Below, in pieces: positions 1-6,076 of a stretch of DNA of 21,804 nt. The stretch lies in NCBI GenBank assembly GCA_964459305.1, contig CAYWNA010000228.1, forward strand, positions 1-21,804, written 5' to 3'. The position numbers and the translations under genes were made by a program. Numbering within the stretch: the first letter of the stretch is position 1; every line of letters begins with the position of its first letter. Source of the DNA: CAYWNA01 sp964459305. Its GTDB lineage: Bacteria; Planctomycetota; Planctomycetia; Pirellulales; Pirellulaceae. The notes under the pieces were generated by a model. It made no database searches. It was not told where the DNA came from and worked only from the letters and a program-made list of their open reading frames with translations.

Positions 1-2
1 AC

Positions 3-128
3 CCCAAATCTGATACTGAGATCACGCATTTTCCCAAGAGGTTAGGAGTCCTGAACCTCCTGACGGACCGACTCGTCGAGCCGTTCGGCGACAAAATCGA
101 TCAAGATCTGTTCAACGGGGCATTGTGA
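3..128 (+). CDS. Possible C-terminal end of a gene entering from the left edge
   Basis: Frame 3 is open from the window edge to a TGA at 126-128, about 41 codons, ending in DQDLFNGAL. The composition looks protein-like (hydrophobic and charged residues alternate, no low complexity), and third positions are moderately GC-rich. It is too short to assign a family, and 41 open codons can arise by chance in this GC-rich DNA. The other frames here have stops, for example TAG in frame 1 near 43. If real, the gene runs towards the catabolic operon and converges with the kinase gene that ends at 363. No function is proposed. Confidence 0.3.
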   Translation, partial: PKSDTEITHFPKRLGVLNLLTDRLVEPFGDKIDQDLFNGAL

Positions 129-213
129 ACTGTCGCCCATAGCGGTTGGCCTCCGACCCGGATGGCCTAACGACCAGCAGGGCTGGTTTCATTTCCGATC
201 ATTCTAACGCCAT

Positions 214-233
214 GCGGGCGGATCTCCACCCGC
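214..233. other. Short hairpin downstream of the kinase gene
   Basis: GCGGGCGG (214-221) and CCACCCGC (226-233) form an 8-bp stem with one mismatch around a 4-base ATCT loop. It lies about 130 bases beyond the stop codon of the minus-strand kinase. No T-run follows on either strand, so it is not a canonical intrinsic terminator. It could be a transcript-end structure or chance. The rest of 129-362 shows nothing else I can support. Confidence 0.2.
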
Positions 234-362
234 AACAGGGAATTTTCCTGTACTTAGCACGCAGGGTGCGATTGCAGGCCGACCTGAAGGTTGTGCGGGT
301 TCTTGGACTGCGGAATTTAGTCGCCGCTCTTGAAGACAGGTCGATGGAGGATGCAGCCAGCA

Positions 363-1907
363 CTAGCCGCCACTTCGCGAATCCAATTCGGCGAGCATAT
401 CACCGAGTTCGGCTTGCGTTTGGCACGCCCTGCAGAAAACGGGCAACAGCTTCTCAAACACGGCTGCATTCTGTGAATCCGGAGCCGCCACTGCTTCGAT
501 CTGGTGAACGTCGTCAATACGGCTGTAGTCGTCCCACAGCCCAGCCCCAACGGCTGCCACCGCCGCGGCGCCCAACGAGCCGGCCTCTTGACCGACGTTC
601 GTTTTGACCACTCGGATGCCGAGTGCGTCAGCGAAAATCTGTCGCCATAGCCTGCTCTTGCTCCCGCCGCCGACGGCCACCATCTCGTCGCCGATGTGGC
701 AGAGTCGCCGCAACTCGTCCAGCACAACACGCAGGTTCAACGCAATGCCTTCCAAAGCCGCTCGAACCACGTCGGCTTGCGTATGGCCCAGATCCAGACC
801 CAGAAAGGCGCCGCGGATGTGCGGGCTGGGATCCAACGACGAGCCGCCGGCCATGCTGGGATTGAACAGCAACCGGTTGGCCCCGGGCGGCGACTGTTCG
901 GCCAGCGCGGTCATCAGGTCGTACGGGTCGCTTCCGTCTTTTCCGGCCTGCGCCACGAGGTTGTGACACATCTGGTCCCGCACCCACTTGAGCGACGTGC
1001 CGGTCGAAAATACGCCCACTGCCGAAGTGAACATGCCGGGAATCACGTGGGTGAAAACGTACGGCTTACTCCGATCCTCCAGAACTGGTTGCTCGGAAGA
1101 GACGGCGATCCACGACGACGACCCAAGCGACGTGTAGGTTCGTCCTGCTGCGATGTTCTTGGCTCCCAAGGCCATACACGAGTTGTCTACACCGCCACAC
1201 GCCACCTTGACCTTCTTCGGCAAACCCAACTGCTCGGCCGCTTCCGGAAGAAGCTCGCCCAGGATTTCAGACGACGGGACAATCGCGGGAAACAGTTCCG
1301 GCGGCAAATCGCTGGCAGCGATCAGACGCTCGGAGTAGGCCCAGGCCAAGAGGTCGTACACTCCGCTGCCGGAGGCGTAACTGAAATCCGTCTTGATCTC
1401 GCCAGTCAGTTTGTAGTTGACGTAGTCTTTGGTGCCGATGATTCTGTCGATCCGGCGAAACATCTCCGGTTCGTTGTCGCGGTACCACATGATCTTGAAG
1501 ACCGTGTAGTGCGGCGCCGGGAAGCCGTTGCCGGTGGTGCGATACCAATCGACGGGATCCACTCTCTCGAAGAACCGCGTGACTTGCTCGCTGGGGCGTT
1601 TGTCGGACCAGATCGGCGTGCTGTCGCGCAGCAGCGATCCGCCGGCGGCCAGCGGCACGCAGCCCAGACTGTGGCCAGATATGGCCAAGCATTCGATCGC
1701 CTCTCGATCAACGCCGTCAGCGGCCAACAGCCGGTTGGTACTCTCGACCACCGCACGCCACCAGTCCATCGGACGCTGCTCATGCCAGCCGGCTCGCGGG
1801 TAGGCGGTTTCGTACGGTACAAACACGGCCCCTAGACAACGCCCGTCCGCCTCGTAAAGGGATGCCTTGTTCCCGCCGGTGCCAAGATCGTAGGCGATAA
1901 TCGTCAT
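363..1907 (-). CDS. FGGY-family carbohydrate kinase (xylulokinase-like)
   Basis: A 514-residue cytoplasmic kinase of the FGGY family, which transfers phosphate from ATP to a hydroxyl of a sugar or polyol. The N-terminal phosphate-binding loop is AYDLGTGGNKA (residues 5-15). The C-terminal actin-like half carries GGVDN, in which Asp241 is in the position of the catalytic base, followed by a GSSSW segment and VAVGGGSKS, the adenosine-binding region. Length is normal for the family (about 480-550). The overall pattern is closest to xylulokinases, but FGGY specificity cannot be assigned by eye. The ATG is 6 bases beyond the stop of the aldolase gene, and GAGG lies across that junction, so the two are very probably cotranscribed and translationally coupled. 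It is the last gene of the minus-strand operon. The substrate is probably a ketose or polyol product of the upstream dehydrogenase (inference). Confidence 0.9.
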   Translation of the reverse strand: MTIIAYDLGTGGNKASLYEADGRCLGAVFVPYETAYPRAGWHEQRPMDWWRAVVESTNRLLAADGVDREAIECLAISGHSLGCVPLAAGGSLLRDSTPIWSDKRPSEQVTRFFERVDPVDWYRTTGNGFPAPHYTVFKIMWYRDNEPEMFRRIDRIIGTKDYVNYKLTGEIKTDFSYASGSGVYDLLAWAYSERLIAASDLPPELFPAIVPSSEILGELLPEAAEQLGLPKKVKVACGGVDNSCMALGAKNIAAGRTYTSLGSSSWIAVSSEQPVLEDRSKPYVFTHVIPGMFTSAVGVFSTGTSLKWVRDQMCHNLVAQAGKDGSDPYDLMTALAEQSPPGANRLLFNPSMAGGSSLDPSPHIRGAFLGLDLGHTQADVVRAALEGIALNLRVVLDELRRLCHIGDEMVAVGGGSKSRLWRQIFADALGIRVVKTNVGQEAGSLGAAAVAAVGAGLWDDYSRIDDVHQIEAVAAPDSQNAAVFEKLLPVFCRACQTQAELGDMLAELDSRSGG

Positions 1908-1913
1908 CTTGCC

Positions 1914-2612
1914 TCACACCTCAATAGCGGCGCCTGTCGCAGCGGCGCATTCTTCGAGGATATTGATCCCCGATTCCGTGTTGACGCCGAATCGACGCGC
2001 ACCCAGTCGATACATGTCGACCAGCGTTTGAAGGTCGCGAACGCCGCCCGAGGCTTTTACCTGTGCGTCGTCGCCGACAACCGATTTGATGAGGGCGATA
2101 TTATGCAGCGTCGCTCCCGTCTCGGGCCAGCCGGTACCCGTCTTGACGAAATCGGCCCCGGCGCGGACACAGATTTCGCTGCCGCGGCGGATTTCGTCGT
2201 CGTTCAAGTAATGGGTTTCGAGGATTACTTTCACCAGCCTGCCTTCGGCCGCGTCGATCACCGCTTTGATATCCTGTTCGACGAAATCGTATTCCCCGCT
2301 ACGCAGCATTCCAACGTTGATTACCATGTCCAACTCGCCGGCGCCGTCGGCAACGCACTGTCGTGCTTCGGCCGCTTTGATCGCCGTCGCGTGAGCGCCG
2401 GAAGGAAAGCCAACCGCCGCGCCGACGAGCACGTCGGGCGCATCGTGCAAAAGCGTTTTCAATCGCGACACATAGCACGGCAGGGCATACGCGCAACAGC
2501 AATTCAGCCGTTTTGCGTGGTCGGCCACTTGGCAAACCGCGTCAACACCGCTGTCGGTCTTGACCGTGCTGAGATCCATCATGCGCGCCACGTCGGTGAC
2601 GGTAAGCTGCAT
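1914..2612 (-). CDS. deoC: Deoxyribose-phosphate aldolase (DeoC-type class I aldolase)
   Basis: A 232-residue TIM-barrel aldolase. The classical reaction is reversible cleavage of 2-deoxyribose 5-phosphate to glyceraldehyde 3-phosphate and acetaldehyde. Family hallmarks are present: AGELDMVINVG with the catalytic Asp95, FVKTGTGW with the Schiff-base Lys157, and VKASGGVRD with the relay Lys186. Length is normal for DeoC. An in-frame start 11 codons upstream exists, but the ATG at 2612 is preceded by AAAGGAGG at good spacing and removes a non-conserved leader, so it is chosen here. Neighbours are the SDR dehydrogenase upstream (168-base gap holding an inverted repeat) and the FGGY kinase immediately downstream. 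This context could mean deoxynucleoside salvage, but no deoA, deoB or deoD is present, so cleavage of a phosphorylated (deoxy)sugar or polyol product in a dedicated pathway is at least as likely. Confidence 0.9.
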   Translation of the reverse strand: MQLTVTDVARMMDLSTVKTDSGVDAVCQVADHAKRLNCCCAYALPCYVSRLKTLLHDAPDVLVGAAVGFPSGAHATAIKAAEARQCVADGAGELDMVINVGMLRSGEYDFVEQDIKAVIDAAEGRLVKVILETHYLNDDEIRRGSEICVRAGADFVKTGTGWPETGATLHNIALIKSVVGDDAQVKASGGVRDLQTLVDMYRLGARRFGVNTESGINILEECAAATGAAIEV

Positions 2613-2618
2613 CGATTG

Positions 2619-2624
2619 CCTCCT
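2619..2624 (-). promoter_or_regulatory. Ribosome binding site of the aldolase gene
   Basis: The minus-strand AGGAGG (within AAAGGAGG) sits 6 bases ahead of the ATG at 2612. It decides in favour of that start over the in-frame upstream one at 2645. Confidence 0.75.
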
Positions 2625-2690
2625 TTCTTTGGGCCCAGAGGCCAACCTAACTGGACGTCGCCACTTTGTCGGCGACCCCTTGAATATCGC

Positions 2691-2749
2691 AACCCGAAGC
2701 GTAAGCGAGGAAATCGCCTCAAATTGTTCCCTCGCTTACGCTTCGGGTT
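2691..2749. repeat. Planctomycete-type inverted repeat, copy 1
   Basis: The 20-base arm AACCCGAAGCGTAAGCGAGG (2691-2710) is perfectly inverted at 2730-2749, with a 19-base spacer. The same arms, base for base, recur at 17701-17761 with a different spacer. The element lies between the SDR and aldolase genes, so it would be transcribed within the operon and fold into a strong hairpin. It could weaken readthrough to the aldolase and kinase or protect upstream mRNA, or it may be a passive REP-like dispersed repeat. The identical arms are observed; the link to planctomycetes is recollection, and the function is inference. Confidence 0.9.
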
Positions 2750-2780
2750 ACTATTGGGTCGCCAAAGTGACGCTGTCCAT

Positions 2781-3722
2781 CTAATCCTCAAGGCCAAACG
2801 CTGCTTTGAAGGCGCCGGCGACTTCAGGATGAACGTCTGGGTTGATGCCGTCGGCATCGTATGCGTAACCGAGCGCGTCGAGATCGTGTTTCAGTTGAAT
2901 CGTCTCTTCTTCCGGGCCGACCCGCGGCGGCGCAGAACGGGTCAGCGGCGTGAGCCAAGCGTTCAGCGTGTGACCTCCGTCGACCATCAAGTCAAGGCCA
3001 GTCACGTAATTCGACGCCGCCGCGGAAAGGAAGATCACTGCCCCGAACAGATCTTCCGGCCGCTGGACGTATCCCAAAGGCGTCAACTCGCGAATCCGTT
3101 CGCGGACCACCACGGGCGTCGATGCGTGCATCGGTGTGAGTAGATAGCTGGGGCTAATGCAGTTTACGTTGATGTTGAAGCGGCCCCACTCGGCAGCCAG
3201 CATCCTGGTCATCTGCACCACACCCGCCTTGGATGCATTGTATGAGGCGTTGCAGTTCGAGATCGTGGCCGACATCGAGGCAATGTTGATGATCTTACCC
3301 TCGACTGGCTCCTGGCGAAGGAACTGCTGGGCTTGGGCCTGGGCGCACAGGTACGAGCCAGTGAGGTTTACATCGATCACCTTGTCCCAGTCGGCCTGCT
3401 CCAACTCCTCGTCGGCCCCCAAGATGCCGATCCCCGCATTGTTGACGCCAATGTCCAATCGGCCGAACCGCTCCACCACCTGGCGGACCATGCTTTGGAC
3501 CTGTTCCTTCTTGGTAACGTCGCAGCTCACGAAAAGCGAATCGACGCCGCCGGCCTTGAGTTCCTCGGCCGTTTTGGTTCCCGTCTTTTCGTCGATGTCA
3601 ACAACCGCCACGTCGGCCCCGGCACGCGCTAGCGCCAGCGCGCAACCCCGGCCGATCCCAACGGCCCCGCCGGTCACCAAAGCCTTCTTCCCCGTAAGGT
3701 CAAACAGCGACAAATCTGCCAT
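2781..3722 (-). CDS. Short-chain dehydrogenase/reductase (SDR) with C-terminal extension
   Basis: A 313-residue NAD(P)-dependent SDR. Classical motifs are intact: TGGAVGIG (residues 17-24) for cofactor binding, NNAG (94-97), and the catalytic Ser149, Tyr161 and Lys165 (YNASK). DID at 42-44, after the second beta strand, suggests NAD preference. The catalytic core resembles gluconate 5-dehydrogenase and polyol 2-dehydrogenase types. After the usual end of the fold (VDGGHTLNAWL) comes an extension of about 55 residues, rich in charged residues and unusual for a classical 250-residue SDR. The start at 3722 is chosen because AAGGAG lies just ahead and MADLSLFDLTGKK begins the fold; the upstream in-frame start at 3779 would add 19 unlikely residues. 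It is the first gene of the operon with the aldolase and kinase, which suggests oxidation of a polyol or sugar before phosphorylation. Confidence 0.9.
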   Translation of the reverse strand: MADLSLFDLTGKKALVTGGAVGIGRGCALALARAGADVAVVDIDEKTGTKTAEELKAGGVDSLFVSCDVTKKEQVQSMVRQVVERFGRLDIGVNNAGIGILGADEELEQADWDKVIDVNLTGSYLCAQAQAQQFLRQEPVEGKIINIASMSATISNCNASYNASKAGVVQMTRMLAAEWGRFNINVNCISPSYLLTPMHASTPVVVRERIRELTPLGYVQRPEDLFGAVIFLSAAASNYVTGLDLMVDGGHTLNAWLTPLTRSAPPRVGPEEETIQLKHDLDALGYAYDADGINPDVHPEVAGAFKAAFGLED

Positions 3723-3829
3723 CGGTATCTCCTTGCACTGCGGCGGGCGTACGCTGACGCCGGGCTTTCGATAGGTCAAATTCGATCACAAACTCGCCGT
3801 AAGCCTAGCCACTCGCATGGATGCTCGCA

Positions 3830-3874
3830 ACCCATTGTAGGATCCCTCGGATCTTTGGAATCTTGACAATGGGT
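3830..3874. promoter_or_regulatory. Operator-like dyad between divergent genes
   Basis: ACCCATTGT (3830-3838) and ACAATGGGT (3866-3874) form a perfect 9-bp inverted pair 27 bases apart. Inside is a second dyad, GATCC-CTC-GGATC (3841-3853). The outer arms overlap a candidate -10 for the minus-strand operon and abut the candidate -35 for the plus-strand gene. This placement is typical of a regulator binding two half-sites. No regulator gene is visible next to it. Confidence 0.45.
3834..3839 (-). promoter_or_regulatory. Candidate -10 element for the SDR-aldolase-kinase operon
   Basis: TACAAT on the minus strand lies about 110 bases ahead of the SDR start codon. It differs from TATAAT at one position. 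No good -35 is seen at 16-18 bases, so it would need an activator or an unusual sigma factor. Confidence 0.3.
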
Positions 3875-3902
3875 GGAAGTGGCGCGAGGCGTCAACTAGA
3901 AT
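3874..3902 (+). promoter_or_regulatory. Candidate promoter for the beta-propeller gene
   Basis: TGGAAG (3874-3879), a 17-base spacer, then TAGAAT (3897-3902). The -10 is one mismatch from consensus while the -35 is poor. The predicted start of transcription near 3909 gives a leader of about 66 bases. The consensus TTGACA at 3863-3868 has no partner at the right distance. Confidence 0.35.
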
Positions 3903-3974
3903 CTTGGTGACGTATGGTGGTCGTGCCTGCGGCGCGGCACTTCTGAGACCCTTGTATCTGATGGAGATATCACC

Positions 3975-5291
3975 GTGATGAAGCATAGTACAGTCCTGGC
4001 GATGCTCGTGTTGGTCGCTTCTTCGGCTCAAGCCGGCAATTGGGCTCAATGGCGCGGGCCCAATTTCAATGGTTTCACCGACGAGAAGGGTTTGCCCGCC
4101 CGTTGGAGCAAAACGGAAAACGTTGTGTGGAGCGTCGATCTGCCCGGCGTCGCCGCATCCACGCCGATCGTCTGGGAGGATCGGGTCCTGTTGTCTGGGA
4201 CGGATTCGGCCAAGGACATGCTGCAGGCCATGTGCTTCGATCGAAAAAGCGGAAAGCTGCTCTGGCAGCACGACGTGGCGCAAGGAATTGCGAGAGACTA
4301 TCGCAGCAATTTCGCATCCGCGTCACCGGTCACGGATGGCCAAATCGCAGTCTTCTTCTTCGGCAACGGGGATTTGGTCTGTTACGACCTGGATGGCAAA
4401 CAGAAATGGGCGCGAAACATCCAGAAAGACTACGGGGCCTTCGCGTTCCAGTGGACGTTCAGCAGCAGCCCACTGCTGTTCGATGGCAGGCTGTACCTGC
4501 AAGTCTTGCAGCGAGACGAGCCGGTAGGAGGTCGCGGTACGTTCGGGCAGGAAAGCAAGTCCTATCTCCTGGCCGTGAAACCGGAGACGGGCGAGACACT
4601 GTGGCGCCATTTCCGCCCCTGCAAGGCTGTGGCCGAATCGCGCGAGTCGTTTACGACCCCGATCCCCTATTCCTTCGACGGAAATACGCAGTTGCTGATC
4701 GCTGGAGGCGATGCATTGACCGGTCATGATCCGGAAACCGGCAAGGAATTGTGGCGTTGGGGCACCTGGAACCCGACGCGTATCCCACACTGGCGACTCG
4801 TCCCGTCGCCGGTTGTCGGCGACGGCGTCATTCTGGCCCCTGCTCCTAAGCGCGATCCAATCTACGCCATCAAGGCCGGAGGTTCCGGTCTGCTCGACGA
4901 TAGCGCCATCGCTTGGGTCAGCGAAGATGCCAAGGAAATCTCGACAGATGTTCCCACGCCGGCCTTTTACGACGGCGACTTCTTCGTGCTCAGCGACGTG
5001 CGGAAATATTTGTCGCGTGTGGAACCGCGTACTGGTAAAGTCAAGTGGACGGTCTCCACACCAGGACGCGCGAAGTACGAAGCCTCGCCGTTGGCGGCGG
5101 ACGGAAAACTCTACATCGTCAATTTCGATGGCCTGGTCACGGTGGTCGACCCGAAAAACGGCGACGTTATCAACTCGATTCCCATGGACGAGCCCGTCGA
5201 CGGCGAAAAGGTCCGATCGTCGATCACCGCCGCCCATGGCCAGTTGTTTATCCGTACCACGCGAAAGCTGTACTGCGTGAGCAGTCAATGA
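3975..5291 (+). CDS. Secreted PQQ-like beta-propeller repeat protein
   Basis: A 438-residue exported protein. A signal peptide (about residues 1-20) has a hydrophobic stretch VLAMLVLVASS and an AQA cleavage site, followed at once by GNWAQWRGP. That opening, then LPARWSKTENVVWSVDLPG and repeated blades of the form G(K/Q)xxW (LLWQHDV, QKWARNI, TLWRHF, ELWRWG, VKWTVS), is characteristic of the PQQ-binding-like (BamB-type) eight-bladed propellers abundant in planctomycetes. Such proteins are periplasmic; whether this one binds PQQ, acts as an enzyme or serves as a scaffold is unknown. The start is GTG at 3975 with GGAG 8 bases ahead; the next codon is ATG (3978) and is an equal alternative. The DUF998 gene follows directly, so the two are probably cotranscribed. 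It is transcribed divergently from the sugar operon. Confidence 0.88.
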   Translation: MMKHSTVLAMLVLVASSAQAGNWAQWRGPNFNGFTDEKGLPARWSKTENVVWSVDLPGVAASTPIVWEDRVLLSGTDSAKDMLQAMCFDRKSGKLLWQHDVAQGIARDYRSNFASASPVTDGQIAVFFFGNGDLVCYDLDGKQKWARNIQKDYGAFAFQWTFSSSPLLFDGRLYLQVLQRDEPVGGRGTFGQESKSYLLAVKPETGETLWRHFRPCKAVAESRESFTTPIPYSFDGNTQLLIAGGDALTGHDPETGKELWRWGTWNPTRIPHWRLVPSPVVGDGVILAPAPKRDPIYAIKAGGSGLLDDSAIAWVSEDAKEISTDVPTPAFYDGDFFVLSDVRKYLSRVEPRTGKVKWTVSTPGRAKYEASPLAADGKLYIVNFDGLVTVVDPKNGDVINSIPMDEPVDGEKVRSSITAAHGQLFIRTTRKLYCVSSQ

Positions 5292-5307
5292 TTTGGCCGG
5301 TACCAAG

Positions 5308-6009
5308 ATGACTTGGCAGTTCAACAGGGCAAACATTGTGTTGGGAATCGTCGCGTTGCTGGGCATCGCCCAGTTTGCCTGTTCGGTGGTTCGAGCGGTC
5401 AACAACTATGCTGGAGACTACTCGATCACGGAGAACTTTCTGAGTGACCTGGGGCGTACCCAAACGATGGCGGGTGCAGACAATTCCGCGTCGTCTTTGG
5501 TTTTCAATCGCTCGATCATTGGGTTAGGGATTTCGCTGATTCCCTTCTTCGCTGCCATGCCAACGGTCCTGGAAACCGGCCGGTCCTTACTTCGCTTTTC
5601 TGGTGTTCTGTCCGCCGTTGGGCTGATCGGTATCGGCTTGACGCCCTACGATCTCCACTTTGTCGAGCACCACGTGGCGCTCGGATTGTGGATTGGCCCG
5701 ATGATTTTGATGGTCGTAGCCTTCTTTACCGTCGCCAAGTTGGAGGGTGCCGCTTCGGTGGCGCTTTCGATTGGAACATCCTTGGTCGTGTTGGCAGCTT
5801 GCGCATACGCTTTTGCCGGAGATCATGACGGCCATGTCATCTTCCAGAAGGTCGTGGTGATTCTCGCGGTCGTTTGGTTCTGTCTGGTCTTCGTTAGCGT
5901 GTCGGTGTCGACAGTCCGCGCCATTTCATCAAGGCGTCAGGTCGTCGAGGAACAGGCGAGGCACTATCTGAAGATCATTCAACGGAACCACAGACGGCGC
6001 TACAAATAG
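5308..6009 (+). CDS. DUF998-family integral membrane protein
   Basis: A 233-residue inner-membrane protein with about six hydrophobic segments (roughly residues 8-28, 68-88, 96-113, 124-143, 150-170, 177-202). The signature YSITENFLSDLG (about 38-49), followed by the FNRSIIGLG segment, matches the conserved first loop of DUF998 proteins (general pattern YSxxxNxxSDLG...FNxSIIxLG). The family has no established biochemical role. The C-terminus is a basic cytoplasmic tail (RHYLKIIQRNHRRRYK). The ATG at 5308 is preferred; a TTG at 5293 would add five residues. It starts 16 bases after the propeller stop codon with no strong ribosome site, which suggests translational coupling. Confidence 0.8.
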   Translation: MTWQFNRANIVLGIVALLGIAQFACSVVRAVNNYAGDYSITENFLSDLGRTQTMAGADNSASSLVFNRSIIGLGISLIPFFAAMPTVLETGRSLLRFSGVLSAVGLIGIGLTPYDLHFVEHHVALGLWIGPMILMVVAFFTVAKLEGAASVALSIGTSLVVLAACAYAFAGDHDGHVIFQKVVVILAVVWFCLVFVSVSVSTVRAISSRRQVVEEQARHYLKIIQRNHRRRYK

Positions 6010-6027
6010 ACGGAGAATTGGTATAAT
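5999..6027 (+). promoter_or_regulatory. Extended -10 promoter for the FGE-like gene
   Basis: TGGTATAAT (6019-6027) is a perfect extended -10 (TGnTATAAT). At 17 bases upstream is GCTACA, a half-match to the -35, as expected for extended -10 promoters. Transcription would start near 6034 and give a leader of about 43 bases before the ATG at 6077. Confidence 0.55.
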
Positions 6028-6066
6028 CGTGAGGTGGGGAGCTTCTGAGCCGGGATTACTCGTGTG

Positions 6067-6071
6067 GGAGG
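6067..6071 (+). promoter_or_regulatory. Ribosome binding site deciding the FGE-like gene start
   Basis: GGAGG within GGGAGGTGACC lies 5 bases ahead of the ATG at 6077. The earlier in-frame start at 6029 sits only a couple of bases beyond the -10 element, upstream of the predicted transcription start, and is therefore rejected. Confidence 0.7.
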
Positions 6072-6076
6072 TGACC

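Noticed and set aside
696..1835. A 379-codon plus-strand frame opposite the FGGY kinase
   Set aside because: Shadow of the kinase gene; low-complexity basic sequence and no plausible start signal.
3863..3868. Consensus TTGACA as the -35 of the beta-propeller gene
   Set aside because: No -10-like hexamer lies 16-18 bases downstream. TAGAAT at 3897 pairs better with TGGAAG at 3874, so TTGACA is explained here as part of the dyad arm.
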